This document shows positions 16,854 to 25,112 of a stretch of DNA of 64,000 nucleotides, one piece after another (positions within the stretch are counted from its first letter, which is position 1; each line of letters starts with the position of its first letter). The DNA is taken from contig JADKCI010000001.1 in NCBI GenBank assembly GCA_016714645.1, positions 558,001 through 622,000 on the forward strand. The letters are read 5' to 3'. The position numbers and the translations under genes are program-made. Below the pieces are notes generated by a model. The model made no database searches and was not told the origin of the DNA. It saw only the letters and a list, made by a program, of their open reading frames with translations. This stretch comes from Chromatiaceae bacterium. GTDB lineage: Bacteria; Pseudomonadota; Gammaproteobacteria; Chromatiales; Chromatiaceae.

Positions 16854-18194
16854 TCAAGGCTTCGGGGGGTCCGGCGCCGTCATCTCCGCCCCCACGATGA
16901 CCGTAGCGAAACGCGTCGGGTCGATACGACGCTGAAAGGCATCGCGGATGCCCTCGGCCGTTACGGCCGAAATGCGGTCATTGAACCGGTCGAGATAATC
17001 CAGCGGCAGGCTGTAAAAGCCAATCATGGCGAGGTATTGCGCTATTTTGCCGTTACCGGCGATGCGGAGGGGAAAGCCTCCCGTGATGTTCTTGATAGCG
17101 GCGTTTAGCTCCTCCGGAGTCGGTCCCTGGGTACGAAAGCGTTCGATGGTCGCCATCAGAACCTCGCGGGCACTCTGGCCCTGCTCATTCTTGGTGGAGA
17201 GCGCGGCCACGAAGGGGCCGCGTTCCGCCAGGGGCAGGAAGTAGCTGGAAACGCTATAGGAAAGGCCGCGCTTCTCGCGTACCTCCTCCATGAGCAGGGA
17301 GACCAGGCCGCTACCGCCCAGGATGTGGTTTCCCACATAGAGAGTAAAGTAATCCGGGTCCCCACGGGACATGCCCGGCTGTCCGGTGTAGACATGGGTC
17401 TGGGTTGAGGGGAAGACGATGTGCTCCAGGACGGCGGTCGGCGGGTCCTGGACCGGAGCCAGGGGGGGCATGGGCTCCCCCTTGGCAAGACCGGCGGTGA
17501 GTTGCGCGGCGATGGCTTCCGCCTCCGGCCGGGTCACGGCGCCGACCAGGGCGATCACGGCGTTGCGAGCGACATAATGGCGAGCATGAAAGCGCGCCAG
17601 GTCTTCCCGGCTGAGGGCCGCCACGGATTCTGGGGTGCCGGAAGGGTCGGCGGCATAGGGGTGATCGCCGAAAATGCGGCGGTAGATGGCCTTCTGGCCG
17701 AGGGTGCCGGGGTCCTGTTCGTCCCGGTTCAGGCTGGTCAGGACATTGGCGCGCATCCGCTCGAAGTCGGACTCCCCGAAGCGTGGTTGTGAGATCACTA
17801 GGGTCAGGGTTTCCAGGGCCTGGTTCAAAGCAGGTTGCCGGGTCAGACTGCGCAGGGAGGCCGAGGCCATGTCCCGCTGTGCATTGATGGACATTTCCGC
17901 GCCCACGGCCTCGAGACGTTCGGCGATGGCGTTCGCGTCCCAGTCCCCCGCGCCCTGGTCAAGCAGGTCGGCGGTCAGGGCGGCCAGGCCCGGCTGCCCC
18001 TGATCCCGGGCGCTGCCGGCCTGGAAGGCGATGCGCACATCCAGCAGGGGCAGGTCAGGGGCCGCCACAAAGAGCACGGGCACCCCCTCGGGGGTCTCCC
18101 AGGTTTGGATCAGGGGCGTGGCCTGCAGAGGGGCACCGCCTAACAGGAACAGCAGGCCGGCAACCAGGGCGAAGAGGCGATTAGTGACCCGCAC
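16854..18194 (-). CDS. M16-family peptidase-like protein, non-catalytic partner
   Basis: A periplasmic protein (about 446 aa from the GTG at 18194) with the two-lobed M16 fold but no HxxEH zinc motif in its first domain, where GLAALTADLLDQG stands in place of it. It has the R/Y-type C-terminal motif EKRGLSYSVSSYF typical of the partner subunit. I chose the GTG at 18194 because GGGAG lies 9 bases upstream and the protein then begins directly with a signal peptide (VTNRLFALVAGLLFLLGG). An ATG at 18230 would put a charged 12-residue tail in front. It overlaps the catalytic partner by 14 bases, implying coupled translation and a heterodimer. Confidence 0.85.
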   Translation of the reverse strand: MRVTNRLFALVAGLLFLLGGAPLQATPLIQTWETPEGVPVLFVAAPDLPLLDVRIAFQAGSARDQGQPGLAALTADLLDQGAGDWDANAIAERLEAVGAEMSINAQRDMASASLRSLTRQPALNQALETLTLVISQPRFGESDFERMRANVLTSLNRDEQDPGTLGQKAIYRRIFGDHPYAADPSGTPESVAALSREDLARFHARHYVARNAVIALVGAVTRPEAEAIAAQLTAGLAKGEPMPPLAPVQDPPTAVLEHIVFPSTQTHVYTGQPGMSRGDPDYFTLYVGNHILGGSGLVSLLMEEVREKRGLSYSVSSYFLPLAERGPFVAALSTKNEQGQSAREVLMATIERFRTQGPTPEELNAAIKNITGGFPLRIAGNGKIAQYLAMIGFYSLPLDYLDRFNDRISAVTAEGIRDAFQRRIDPTRFATVIVGAEMTAPDPPKP

Positions 18195-19557
18195 GTGCGT
18201 GAACTCCCGTGGTGGTGGCTTGAGGTCCATTGCCGTCGATGGGCTGGGGCTCCAGCAGGGCAACCGTCAGATTGTCGGAGACCAGGAATTTGCGGGCGAC
18301 CGCCTGGACCTGTTCCGGGGTGACCCGGCTCAGGTGCGCGACATATTCGTCCATGAGTTCCCACCCGAGCCCAACCGTCTCCAGACTGCCGATCTGCTTA
18401 GCCTGGGCATAAACCGAATCCTGTTCATACACCTTGGCCGCAATGAGTTGATTGCGGATGCGTTCCAACTCCGCCTCGGCAACCGGCTCGTCGCGCAGCC
18501 GCTGAATTTGGGCCAGGAGGGCCTGTTCCAGTTCCTCGACGGTGCTCCCCTGGGCCGGGATGCCGTCGAGTAGCAGCAGGCCGGGCAGCCGGCTGAAGGC
18601 GCTATAGCTGGCGCCGGCGGAGGCGGCTACATGGGCGCCGCGCACCAGTTCGCGGCTGAAACGGGCGCTGGACCCCCCATCCAGGACCGAGGACAGCATT
18701 TCCAGGGCGTAAGGCTCCCAGTCCTCCCCGGCGTGACCGATAGCGGTGGACTTAAAACCCATGAGCAGGTAAGGCTCCTTCGCGGGGGCCTTGACCTTGA
18801 TGCGCTTCTCGCCACGCTGGGGCGGATCGTCACCCCGTTTGGGTGCCGCCACCTGTTCGGCTGATAGGGGGCCGAAATGCTTCTCGGCCAGGGTAAATAC
18901 CTCCTGGGGATCCACGTCGCCGACCACCACCAGGGTGGCGTTGTTTGGGGCGTACCATTGTCGATACCAGTCCCGAAGATCGGCGACCCTCATACCCTCC
19001 AGGTCGCTTGCCCAGCCGATAATCGGAATGCGGTAAGGGGATGCCTCATAAGCCGTCGCATTGAATTGCTCATAGGCCAGAGACTCGGGGTCGTCCTCGG
19101 TGCGCATCCGACGTTCTTCCTTGACCACCTCTAACTCCTTGAGAAACTCCTCCTCCGGCAGGGTCAGGAAGCGCATGCGCTGGGCCTCCAGTTCGAAGGA
19201 GATGGGCAGGCGATCCGCCGCCAGGGTCTGGAAGTAGGCCGTATAGTCCCGGCCGGTAAAGGCGTTCTCGTCACCGCCGTTCTCGGCGATGATCCGCGAA
19301 AACTCCCCGGGGGCCAGCTTCTCGGTGCCCTTGAACATCATGTGTTCAAGCAGATGGGACACCCCGGTCAGGCCGCCATGCTCATAGCTGGAACCCACCT
19401 TGTACCAAACCTGTGAAGTGACGATGGGGGCGCGATGGTCCTCCTTGACCAGCACCTTGAGGCCGTTATCGAGGATGCGCTCATGGACCCTGGGGGTCTC
19501 GGCGGTCGCGATCAAAGGGATCGCCAGGGCCGCGGCAAAAAGTAGTCGGGATTTCAT
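18181..19557 (-). CDS. M16-family zinc metallopeptidase, catalytic subunit
   Basis: A 458-residue processing-protease-like enzyme with a Sec signal peptide (MKSRLLFAAALAIPLIATAE). The inverted zinc motif HLLEH lies around residues 68-72, inside GVSHLLEHMMFKGT, and the distal Glu is in ELEVVKEERRMRTEDDP. The family includes pitrilysin, mitochondrial processing peptidase and PqqF-like enzymes; the substrate here is unknown. It is transcribed divergently from ftsY across a 167-base gap that should hold both promoters. The next gene encodes a motif-less M16 partner, an arrangement common next to ftsY and rsmD in gammaproteobacteria. Confidence 0.92.
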   Translation of the reverse strand: MKSRLLFAAALAIPLIATAETPRVHERILDNGLKVLVKEDHRAPIVTSQVWYKVGSSYEHGGLTGVSHLLEHMMFKGTEKLAPGEFSRIIAENGGDENAFTGRDYTAYFQTLAADRLPISFELEAQRMRFLTLPEEEFLKELEVVKEERRMRTEDDPESLAYEQFNATAYEASPYRIPIIGWASDLEGMRVADLRDWYRQWYAPNNATLVVVGDVDPQEVFTLAEKHFGPLSAEQVAAPKRGDDPPQRGEKRIKVKAPAKEPYLLMGFKSTAIGHAGEDWEPYALEMLSSVLDGGSSARFSRELVRGAHVAASAGASYSAFSRLPGLLLLDGIPAQGSTVEELEQALLAQIQRLRDEPVAEAELERIRNQLIAAKVYEQDSVYAQAKQIGSLETVGLGWELMDEYVAHLSRVTPEQVQAVARKFLVSDNLTVALLEPQPIDGNGPQATTTGVHARAGH

Positions 19558-19724
19558 CGCATCTCCATTTCCTGAATTGGGGCGTCGTAGTCGGGCGTCC
19601 GAGGGTCGATACCGGGAGACGCGTCCGCCGATGTTTGCTAGGATGACTGTAAAGGTTAGTTATTGGCAAGGCCCTTAACCAATAGTTCCGCAGCGCCGCT
19701 CCCCCCCCATTAGGTCCTTCATTC

Positions 19725-20726
19725 ATGTTTGGATTTGGCAGAAAAAAATCGCAACCCGCGTCGGACGCGGTCATGCCGGAGGCAGGGACCGAGCACCCCG
19801 CGCCCAAGGGTGGCCTCTCCGCGCGCTTACGCGAAGGCCTGAAACTTACCCGCGCCGTCCTCAATACCGGCATCGGCGATCTGATGCGTGGCCGCAAGCA
19901 CATTGATCAAGAGTTGCTGGACGAACTTGAGACCCGGTTGTTGACCGCCGACGTGGGTGTGGACGCGACCCTGCGTATCATCGGCGATTTCACGGCGCGG
20001 GTTCATCGCCACGAACTCTCCGATCCGGCGGCGCTCATGAGCGCCCTCAAGGATGAACTGGCGGAGATACTCCGCGCCTGCGAGAGGCCCGTCCGGGTCG
20101 CGGCCCCTGGCCGGCCCCAGGTCATCCTCATGGTGGGGGTCAATGGCGCCGGCAAGACGACCACCATCGGCAAGTTGGCGAAAAGGCTGCAGGCCGAGGG
20201 CAACAGCGTCATGCTGGCCGCCGGCGATACCTTCCGCGCGGCGGCGGTTGAGCAGTTGCAGGCCTGGGGCGAGCGCAACAGCGTCACCGTTATCGCCCAA
20301 CAATCGGGAGCTGATTCCGCCTCGGTCATCTTCGATGCCCTCCAGGCCGCTACCGCCCGCGGCATCGATGTCCTCATCGCCGACACCGCTGGGCGCCTGC
20401 ATACCAAGACGAACCTGATGGAAGAGCTGGCCAAGATCGCCCGGGTCATGAAGAAGCTCGATCCCGAGGCCCCGCATGAGGTGTTGCTGGTGGTGGATGC
20501 CACCACTGGCCAGAATGCCATTGCCCAGGCGCAGCAGTTCAATGCCTCGGTGCCCCTGACGGGTATCGCCCTGACCAAGCTCGACGGCACCGCCAAGGGT
20601 GGCGTCCTCTTCGCCATCGCCGAGCGTCTGCGCGTCCCCATCCGCTTCATCGGCGTTGGCGAGTCCATCGATGACCTCAGGCCCTTCGTGGCCGAGGAAT
20701 TCCTCGAAGCCCTTTTCGGTTCCTGA
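19725..20726 (+). CDS. ftsY: Signal recognition particle receptor FtsY
   Basis: SRP-receptor GTPase (333 aa) that hands ribosome-nascent chain complexes to the Sec translocon. It has a short acidic/variable A region and then the N domain (LNTGIGDLMRGRKHIDQELLDELE). The G domain shows GVNGAGKT at 138-145 (Lys144), DTFRAAAVEQL, DTAGR, TKLDGTAKGG and the closing GVGESIDDLRPF. The A domain is shorter than in E. coli. It leads ftsE-ftsX-rpoH, the classical gammaproteobacterial order. Confidence 0.97.
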   Translation: MFGFGRKKSQPASDAVMPEAGTEHPAPKGGLSARLREGLKLTRAVLNTGIGDLMRGRKHIDQELLDELETRLLTADVGVDATLRIIGDFTARVHRHELSDPAALMSALKDELAEILRACERPVRVAAPGRPQVILMVGVNGAGKTTTIGKLAKRLQAEGNSVMLAAGDTFRAAAVEQLQAWGERNSVTVIAQQSGADSASVIFDALQAATARGIDVLIADTAGRLHTKTNLMEELAKIARVMKKLDPEAPHEVLLVVDATTGQNAIAQAQQFNASVPLTGIALTKLDGTAKGGVLFAIAERLRVPIRFIGVGESIDDLRPFVAEEFLEALFGS

Positions 20727-20739
20727 TGCCCGCTGGGAT

Positions 20740-21429
20740 ATGATCCACTTCGACCAGGTCAGCAAGCGCTATGCGGAGAGCGGGGAGGTTCTTTGCAACT
20801 TGAGTCTGGAGATCGCGGCCGGCGAGATGGTCTTTCTGACGGGCCATTCGGGTGCTGGTAAGAGCACCCTCCTCAAGCTGATTGGCTGTTTGGAACGCCC
20901 CAGCCGGGGTCAGCTCATGGTCGATGGCCGCAATGTGGGTCGCTTGCCCCGGCGCAAGATTCCCTTCCATCGCCGTCAGGTGGGAATGATCTTCCAGGAC
21001 CACCGTCTGCTAACGGATCGCCCCGTCTTCGACAACGTGGCCTTGCCGCTGGTAGTCGCGGGCCTGGGACACCAGGAGGTCGGGCGGCGAGTCAGAGCCG
21101 CCCTCAATCAGGTGGGGCTGCTGAAAAAGGAAAAGTCACTGCCCCTTGCCCTGTCTGGTGGGGAACAGCAGCGCGTGGGCATTGCCCGGGCCATTGTCGC
21201 CCGTCCCCCCCTGCTGCTGGCCGACGAGCCCACCGGCAACCTGGACCCAGCGCTTTCGCGCGAGATCATGGGGCTCTTCGCGCGCTTCAATAAGGTCGGC
21301 GTCACCCTTCTGATTGCTAGCCACAACCTGGATCTGATCGCTTCCTTGCCATATCGTACCCTGACCTTGGATAAAGGGCGCCTGGTCGCCGATTCCCATG
21401 CGCACAAGAACCCCGCACCCACCCCCTGA
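20740..21429 (+). CDS. ftsE: Cell division ABC ATPase FtsE
   Basis: Cytoplasmic ATPase (229 aa) that with FtsX couples the divisome to peptidoglycan hydrolase activation. Walker A GHSGAGKS lies at residues 35-42. The Q-loop is in GMIFQDHRLL, the signature LSGGEQQ at 138-144, Walker B ends in LLADEPTGNLDP, and the switch His is in ASHN. The start ATG at 20740 gives the family's MIHFDQVSKRY beginning. Its end overlaps ftsX by 32 bases. The C-terminal tail is short and His/Pro-rich. Confidence 0.95.
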   Translation: MIHFDQVSKRYAESGEVLCNLSLEIAAGEMVFLTGHSGAGKSTLLKLIGCLERPSRGQLMVDGRNVGRLPRRKIPFHRRQVGMIFQDHRLLTDRPVFDNVALPLVVAGLGHQEVGRRVRAALNQVGLLKKEKSLPLALSGGEQQRVGIARAIVARPPLLLADEPTGNLDPALSREIMGLFARFNKVGVTLLIASHNLDLIASLPYRTLTLDKGRLVADSHAHKNPAPTP

Positions 21430-22405
21430 TCAGGCCGCGAAGGCCGCCGTCCGCCCCATGCGGCGGTTACAGATTCCCTTTGGCCGGTTGCCGGGGATCT
21501 GGTTTGCCCATCATCTCCAGGGTGCCGTGTCCAGTCTGAGCCGGCTGCGCGGTACGCCTCTGCCTACCCTGATGACGGTCCTGGTAATTGGTATCGCTCT
21601 GGCCCTCCCGGGGGCCCTCTTCGTCCTGACGCGTAACCTGGAACGGCTTGGGGACGGATGGGAGCAGACGGCGGCCATCTCCCTGTTCCTCAAGGCGGGG
21701 GTGAGCGAGGCTAAGGCCAAGGCCCTGGCTCGCCGCCTTGAGGGGCGGCCGGACCTGGAGTCCGTCACCTTGATTTCGCCGGACCAGGCCCTGGAGGAGT
21801 TGCGGGCCGAAACCGGCTTCGCCGAGGCGGTCGAGCAACTGGAGACTAACCCCCTACCCTATGTTCTGGCCCTGCGGCCGGCCCAAAGTCTGGGGGATGC
21901 GGCAAGTCTGGAGGGGCTGCGCGAGGTGCTCACCGCCCTGCCGGAAACGGACCTGGTCCGCATGGACACCCTCTGGGTACGACGTTTCCAGGGCATCGTT
22001 CTGCTGGGCGAGCGCGCGGCCCAGGTGCTGGCCTTCACCCTGGCTCTGGGTGTCCTGCTGGTCATAGGGAACACGATCCGCCTGGAGATCGAAAACCGGC
22101 GCCAGGAGATTGTCATCATGGAAACCGTGGGGGCCACCCATGCCTTCATCCGCCGTCCCTTCCTCTGGCTTGGCGTCTGGCATGGTGTCCTGGGAGGATG
22201 CATTGCCTGGTTCCTGGTTTCCCTGGCACTCCTGTTCATGCAGGGACCGGTATCCCGCCTCGCCGCCCTCTATCAAGCGGACTTCGTCCTCGTTGGGCTG
22301 GGCCCCGGCGCCCTGGCCTTCCTGCTGGGAGGGAGTCTGCTCCTAGGCCTGGCGGGTAGCTGGATCTCCGTGAGCCGGCATCTCGCGGCCATCGAGGCCG
22401 TTTGA
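21398..22405 (+). CDS. ftsX: Cell division ABC permease-like protein FtsX
   Basis: Inner-membrane partner of FtsE (335 aa). A cytoplasmic N-terminus precedes the first transmembrane helix (LMTVLVIGIALALPGALFVL). A periplasmic ECD-type loop follows (residues ~85-190, including ISLFLKAGVSEAKAKALA), and then three C-terminal helices with the IRLEIENRRQEIVIMETVGATHAFIRRPF segment. It carries no NTPase motif, as expected. The start at 21398 overlaps ftsE by 32 bases; an internal ATG at 21458 (MRRLQIPF) is the alternative and would remove the overlap. Confidence 0.93.
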   Translation: MRTRTPHPPPDQAAKAAVRPMRRLQIPFGRLPGIWFAHHLQGAVSSLSRLRGTPLPTLMTVLVIGIALALPGALFVLTRNLERLGDGWEQTAAISLFLKAGVSEAKAKALARRLEGRPDLESVTLISPDQALEELRAETGFAEAVEQLETNPLPYVLALRPAQSLGDAASLEGLREVLTALPETDLVRMDTLWVRRFQGIVLLGERAAQVLAFTLALGVLLVIGNTIRLEIENRRQEIVIMETVGATHAFIRRPFLWLGVWHGVLGGCIAWFLVSLALLFMQGPVSRLAALYQADFVLVGLGPGALAFLLGGSLLLGLAGSWISVSRHLAAIEAV

Positions 22406-22545
22406 GGGCGCCGATCGGGACCAGGAGGGTCCGCTCGGAAACTTTTCAAGGCTTTCGTCGCCAAATAGAGTGATTTGCACGTTGTGTGACCCCCGAGGGG
22501 TTTGCTACACTTAATTCCATAGAAAATTACTTGGGTATTGGCATC

Positions 22546-23385
22546 ATGAATAAAGACCTCGCTCTGCTCCCTACTGGCAACATAGACGCCTATATCAGCG
22601 CCTCCTACCAGGTTCCGATGCTGACCCTGGACGAAGAGCGTGACCTGGCTGTTCGTCTGCGTGATCACGGTGACATGGACGCCGCCCGCCGGCTGGTCCT
22701 CTCCCATTTGCGGTTTGTCATCCGCATTGCCCGGGGCTATCTGGGTTATGGCCTGCCCTTGCCTGACCTGATTCAGGAGGGCTCGGTAGGGCTCATGAAA
22801 GCGGTGAGACGTTTTGAACCGGACGTGGGGGTCCGGCTGGTGTCTTTCGCCGTGCACTGGATTCGCGCTGAAATTCATGAATATATCCTGCGTAACTGGC
22901 GCATCGTCAAGGTTGCCACCACCAAGGCTCAGCGCAAACTCTTCTTCAACCTGCGCAGCGCCAAGAAGCGCCTCGGCTGGTTTACCCGCGAAGAGGTTGA
23001 GAGCGTCGCCAGGGATCTGGACGTCAAGGTCGAAACGGTGCTCGAGATGGAATCAAGGCTTTCTAACCAGGATCTGGCCTTTGACGGCGACGATAGCGAT
23101 GATGAGGAGGGCCCCGCCGCGCCCTCCAGTTACCTGCCGGATATGCGCATGGAACCCGCCAGCGCCCTGGAACGTCAAGACACCATGATGGATCGCTACG
23201 ATCGGCTCCACGCCGCCCTTGAGGGGCTGGACGAGCGTAGCAAAACCATCCTCCAGGCCCGCTGGCTGACGGAGAAAAAGCAGACCCTGCATGAACTGGC
23301 CGCCCAGTTTGGCGTCTCCGCCGAACGCATTCGTCAGATTGAGAAAAATGCCATGAGGAAAATGAAGACCCACCTCGAGGCGTGA
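22546..23385 (+). CDS. rpoH: Heat-shock sigma factor RpoH (sigma 32)
   Basis: Alternative sigma factor for the heat-shock regulon (279 aa). Region 2 is near-identical to the enteric protein (DLIQEGSVGLMKAVRRF, VRLVSFAVHWIRAEIHEYIL). The RpoH box QRKLFFNLR at residues 129-137 distinguishes it from RpoD and RpoS. Region 4 ends with the helix-turn-helix HELAAQFGVSAERIRQIEKNA. It lies 140 bases after ftsX, and a weak sigma-70-like candidate is visible in the gap (TTGTGT at 22482, 18-base spacer, TACACT at 22506). A small ACCCC/GGGGT hairpin (22489-22501) sits inside that spacer. The preceding ATG-in-frame alternatives give no family similarity. Confidence 0.97.
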   Translation: MNKDLALLPTGNIDAYISASYQVPMLTLDEERDLAVRLRDHGDMDAARRLVLSHLRFVIRIARGYLGYGLPLPDLIQEGSVGLMKAVRRFEPDVGVRLVSFAVHWIRAEIHEYILRNWRIVKVATTKAQRKLFFNLRSAKKRLGWFTREEVESVARDLDVKVETVLEMESRLSNQDLAFDGDDSDDEEGPAAPSSYLPDMRMEPASALERQDTMMDRYDRLHAALEGLDERSKTILQARWLTEKKQTLHELAAQFGVSAERIRQIEKNAMRKMKTHLEA

Positions 23386-23409
23386 GCCGCCGCCCCCCTC
23401 GCCTCTCGG

Positions 23410-23437
23410 AAAGTCCGCGCTCCACCGGGCTTTTTTT
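23410..23437 (+). terminator. Rho-independent terminator of rpoH
   Basis: AAAGTCCG (23410-23417) pairs with CGGGCTTT (23426-23433), allowing one G-T pair, around an 8-base loop. It runs directly into seven T residues (23431-23437). It begins 25 bases after the rpoH stop. Confidence 0.88.
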
Positions 23438-23537
23438 GTTGGGGATTCCCAGCATGGCAGGCGGCCGAGGGCTGGAATCAAAATCGGAGAAGATTCGTGT
23501 AACCTGCTGATAATATTATATAAAATAATTCATGTTG

Positions 23538-23566
23538 CCCTTGAAATCCGAGCCTTCCCCGTCTAT
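23538..23566 (+). promoter_or_regulatory. Sigma-32-type heat-shock promoter upstream of hsp20
   Basis: CCCTTGAA (23538-23545) and CCCCGTCTAT (23557-23566) are separated by 11 bases. They match the RpoH consensus (CTTGAAA, 11-16 bases, CCCCATnT) with one clear mismatch in the -10 block. The element is about 40 bases before the hsp20 start, leaving room for a short leader with its AAGGAG ribosome site at 23591-23596. Confidence 0.75.
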
Positions 23567-23604
23567 GTTTAAAGCAGGGAGGAAAGAGAAAAGGAGTGAC
23601 AGCC

Positions 23605-24087
23605 ATGAAAACCAAGTCGACAGAGTTACGCGAAGTGGCACCGCGTCGCGAGATTGATGTGTTCGATAACATGGATCGGGTGTTTGACACCCTCTATCGC
23701 GGCTGGATGCGGCCGTTCCGTGAGTTGCTGCCAGAGTGGGCACCTCTGACCGGTCGTATGGAGTTTGCCATGCCGCATCTCGACCTCATTGAGCGCGACA
23801 AGGAGATTCTGGTCCGGGTGGAGATCCCGGGCGTTGACAAGAAGGACCTGAAGCTTGACCTGACGGGTGATTTGCTCACCATCGCGGGGGAGCGCCGGTT
23901 TGAGGAGGAGACCGAAGAGGGTGAGGTGCATTGTGCCGAGATCGCGCGGGGTGCCTTTACGCGCAGCATCCGCCTGCCGGTACCGGTTGAGCTCGAGAAG
24001 GTGGACGCCGAGTTCAAGGAAGGCCTGCTCGAAATCCATCTTCCCAAGGCCCACGAGACCGAGCGCCGTCGGATCGAGATCAAGTGA
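23605..24087 (+). CDS. Small heat-shock protein, Hsp20/alpha-crystallin family
   Basis: ATP-independent holdase chaperone (160 aa). The alpha-crystallin domain spans about residues 52-150, with PHLDLIERDKEILVRVEIPGVDKKDLKLDLTGDLLTI. The conserved AxxxxGxL-type element appears as FKEGLLEIHLPK. The N-terminal ~50 residues are variable and Trp/Phe-rich, as usual. The ATG at 23605 is preceded by AAGGAG at 8 bases; a GTG at 23596 overlaps that ribosome site and is unlikely. The sigma-32-like promoter upstream, and the rpoH gene itself just before, make heat-shock control very likely. Confidence 0.95.
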   Translation: MKTKSTELREVAPRREIDVFDNMDRVFDTLYRGWMRPFRELLPEWAPLTGRMEFAMPHLDLIERDKEILVRVEIPGVDKKDLKLDLTGDLLTIAGERRFEEETEEGEVHCAEIARGAFTRSIRLPVPVELEKVDAEFKEGLLEIHLPKAHETERRRIEIK

Positions 24088-24137
24088 GGCACTCAACCCC
24101 TCCGCGCCATGAGAGGGGGCGCGGACGTGACGACGGA

Positions 24138-24156
24138 GGCCGGCCATCAGCCGGCC
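24138..24156. terminator. Perfect 7-bp hairpin between convergent hsp20 and lipB
   Basis: GGCCGGC (24138-24144) and GCCGGCC (24150-24156) flank a CATCA loop. It lies between two convergent genes and is followed on the plus strand by CCCGTTATTT, a weak T-rich tail. A terminator role is inferred. Confidence 0.55.
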
Positions 24157-24165
24157 CCCGTTATT

Positions 24166-24867
24166 TCAGGTGCCGGTAATCGCCACGCGACCCAATCGCC
24201 CCGCAAGGGTGGCGGCCAGTTCCTCCGCAATCTTCTCCAGGGAGGTCGCCACCCCTAAATCGATCAGCCGGGTGACGGCCAGGCCTGGGTAGCCACAGGG
24301 GTTAATGCGAGAGAAGGGTTCGAGGTCGAGATCGACATTCAGGGCCAGGCCGTGGTAGCTGCAATGGCGCCGCACCCGCAGGCCAAGCGAGGCGATCTTG
24401 GCGCCCTCGACATAGACACCGGGGGCGTCTGGCCTGGCTTGGGCGAGGATCCCCTGAGTGGCAAGGACCTCAATAACGGCGGTTTCGAGGAGGTTGACCA
24501 AGCCTTTGACGCCCAGGCCGGCACGCTTGAGATCCAGCAGCAGGTAAGCGATGAGCTGCCCGGGTCCGTGGTAAGTCACCTGGCCGCCGCGATCCACCTT
24601 GAGCACCGGGATGTTACCGGCATCCAGCAGGTGCTCCATACGGCCAGCCTGGCCCAGGGTATAGATAGCCGGATGCTGCAGGAGCCAAAGTTCATCGGGA
24701 GTTGCGGCGTCTCTGGCGTTCGTGAAATCCCGCATGGCTCGCCAACTGGCTTCATAGTCGCACAAGCCTAAATTCCGGATTACGAACAGGCCGTCACTCG
24801 TCCCAGGGGCGTGATTGCTCAAGGTGAGCTTTAGGTCAAAGGGCCCACGCCACGCGCGCGTTGCCAC
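24166..24867 (-). CDS. lipB: Octanoyl-[acyl carrier protein] transferase LipB
   Basis: Transfers octanoyl groups from ACP to lipoyl domains, the first step of lipoate synthesis (233 aa). It contains RGGQVTYHGPGQLIAY, the catalytic Lys157 in GAKIASLG and the catalytic Cys191 in INPCGYP. The GTG start at 24867 overlaps the preceding ybeD-like gene by 32 bases. In-frame TTG at 24822 is an alternative that would remove the overlap but lacks a ribosome site. lipA, which usually follows, is absent; hsp20 converges instead. Confidence 0.94.
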   Translation of the reverse strand: MATRAWRGPFDLKLTLSNHAPGTSDGLFVIRNLGLCDYEASWRAMRDFTNARDAATPDELWLLQHPAIYTLGQAGRMEHLLDAGNIPVLKVDRGGQVTYHGPGQLIAYLLLDLKRAGLGVKGLVNLLETAVIEVLATQGILAQARPDAPGVYVEGAKIASLGLRVRRHCSYHGLALNVDLDLEPFSRINPCGYPGLAVTRLIDLGVATSLEKIAEELAATLAGRLGRVAITGT

Positions 24868-25105
24868 TCATATCGCGATAAATGGCGTCGAGTTGTTCCT
24901 GGCTTTCGGCCTGAATGACTAGGGTCACCGCGACCCATTTTCCACCACGACTCTGTCGCACCTTGACTTGGCTCTCGCAGAGGTTAGGGGCATGTCGTCG
25001 GACTATTTCGATGACCAGTTCCTCGAAATTATCGTCCAGCCTGCCGATGGACTTGATCGGAAAGGCGCAGGGGAACTCCAGCAGGCGGGTGGCTTCTTTC
25101 TTCAT
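24836..25105 (-). CDS. ybeD: YbeD/DUF493-family protein
   Basis: A small cytoplasmic protein (89 aa) of the DUF493 family, which has an ACT-like fold. FPCAFPIKSIGR near the start, the LVIEIVRRHAP helix and SRGGKWVAVTLVIQAESQEQLDAIYRDM are the family's conserved parts. The biochemical role is not established, though the family is nearly always found between dacA and lipB, as here. The ATG at 25105 starts 8 bases after the dacA stop; longer upstream frames run through dacA and are not supported. Confidence 0.9.
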   Translation of the reverse strand: MKKEATRLLEFPCAFPIKSIGRLDDNFEELVIEIVRRHAPNLCESQVKVRQSRGGKWVAVTLVIQAESQEQLDAIYRDMSGNARVAWAL

Positions 25106-25112
25106 GGACGGC

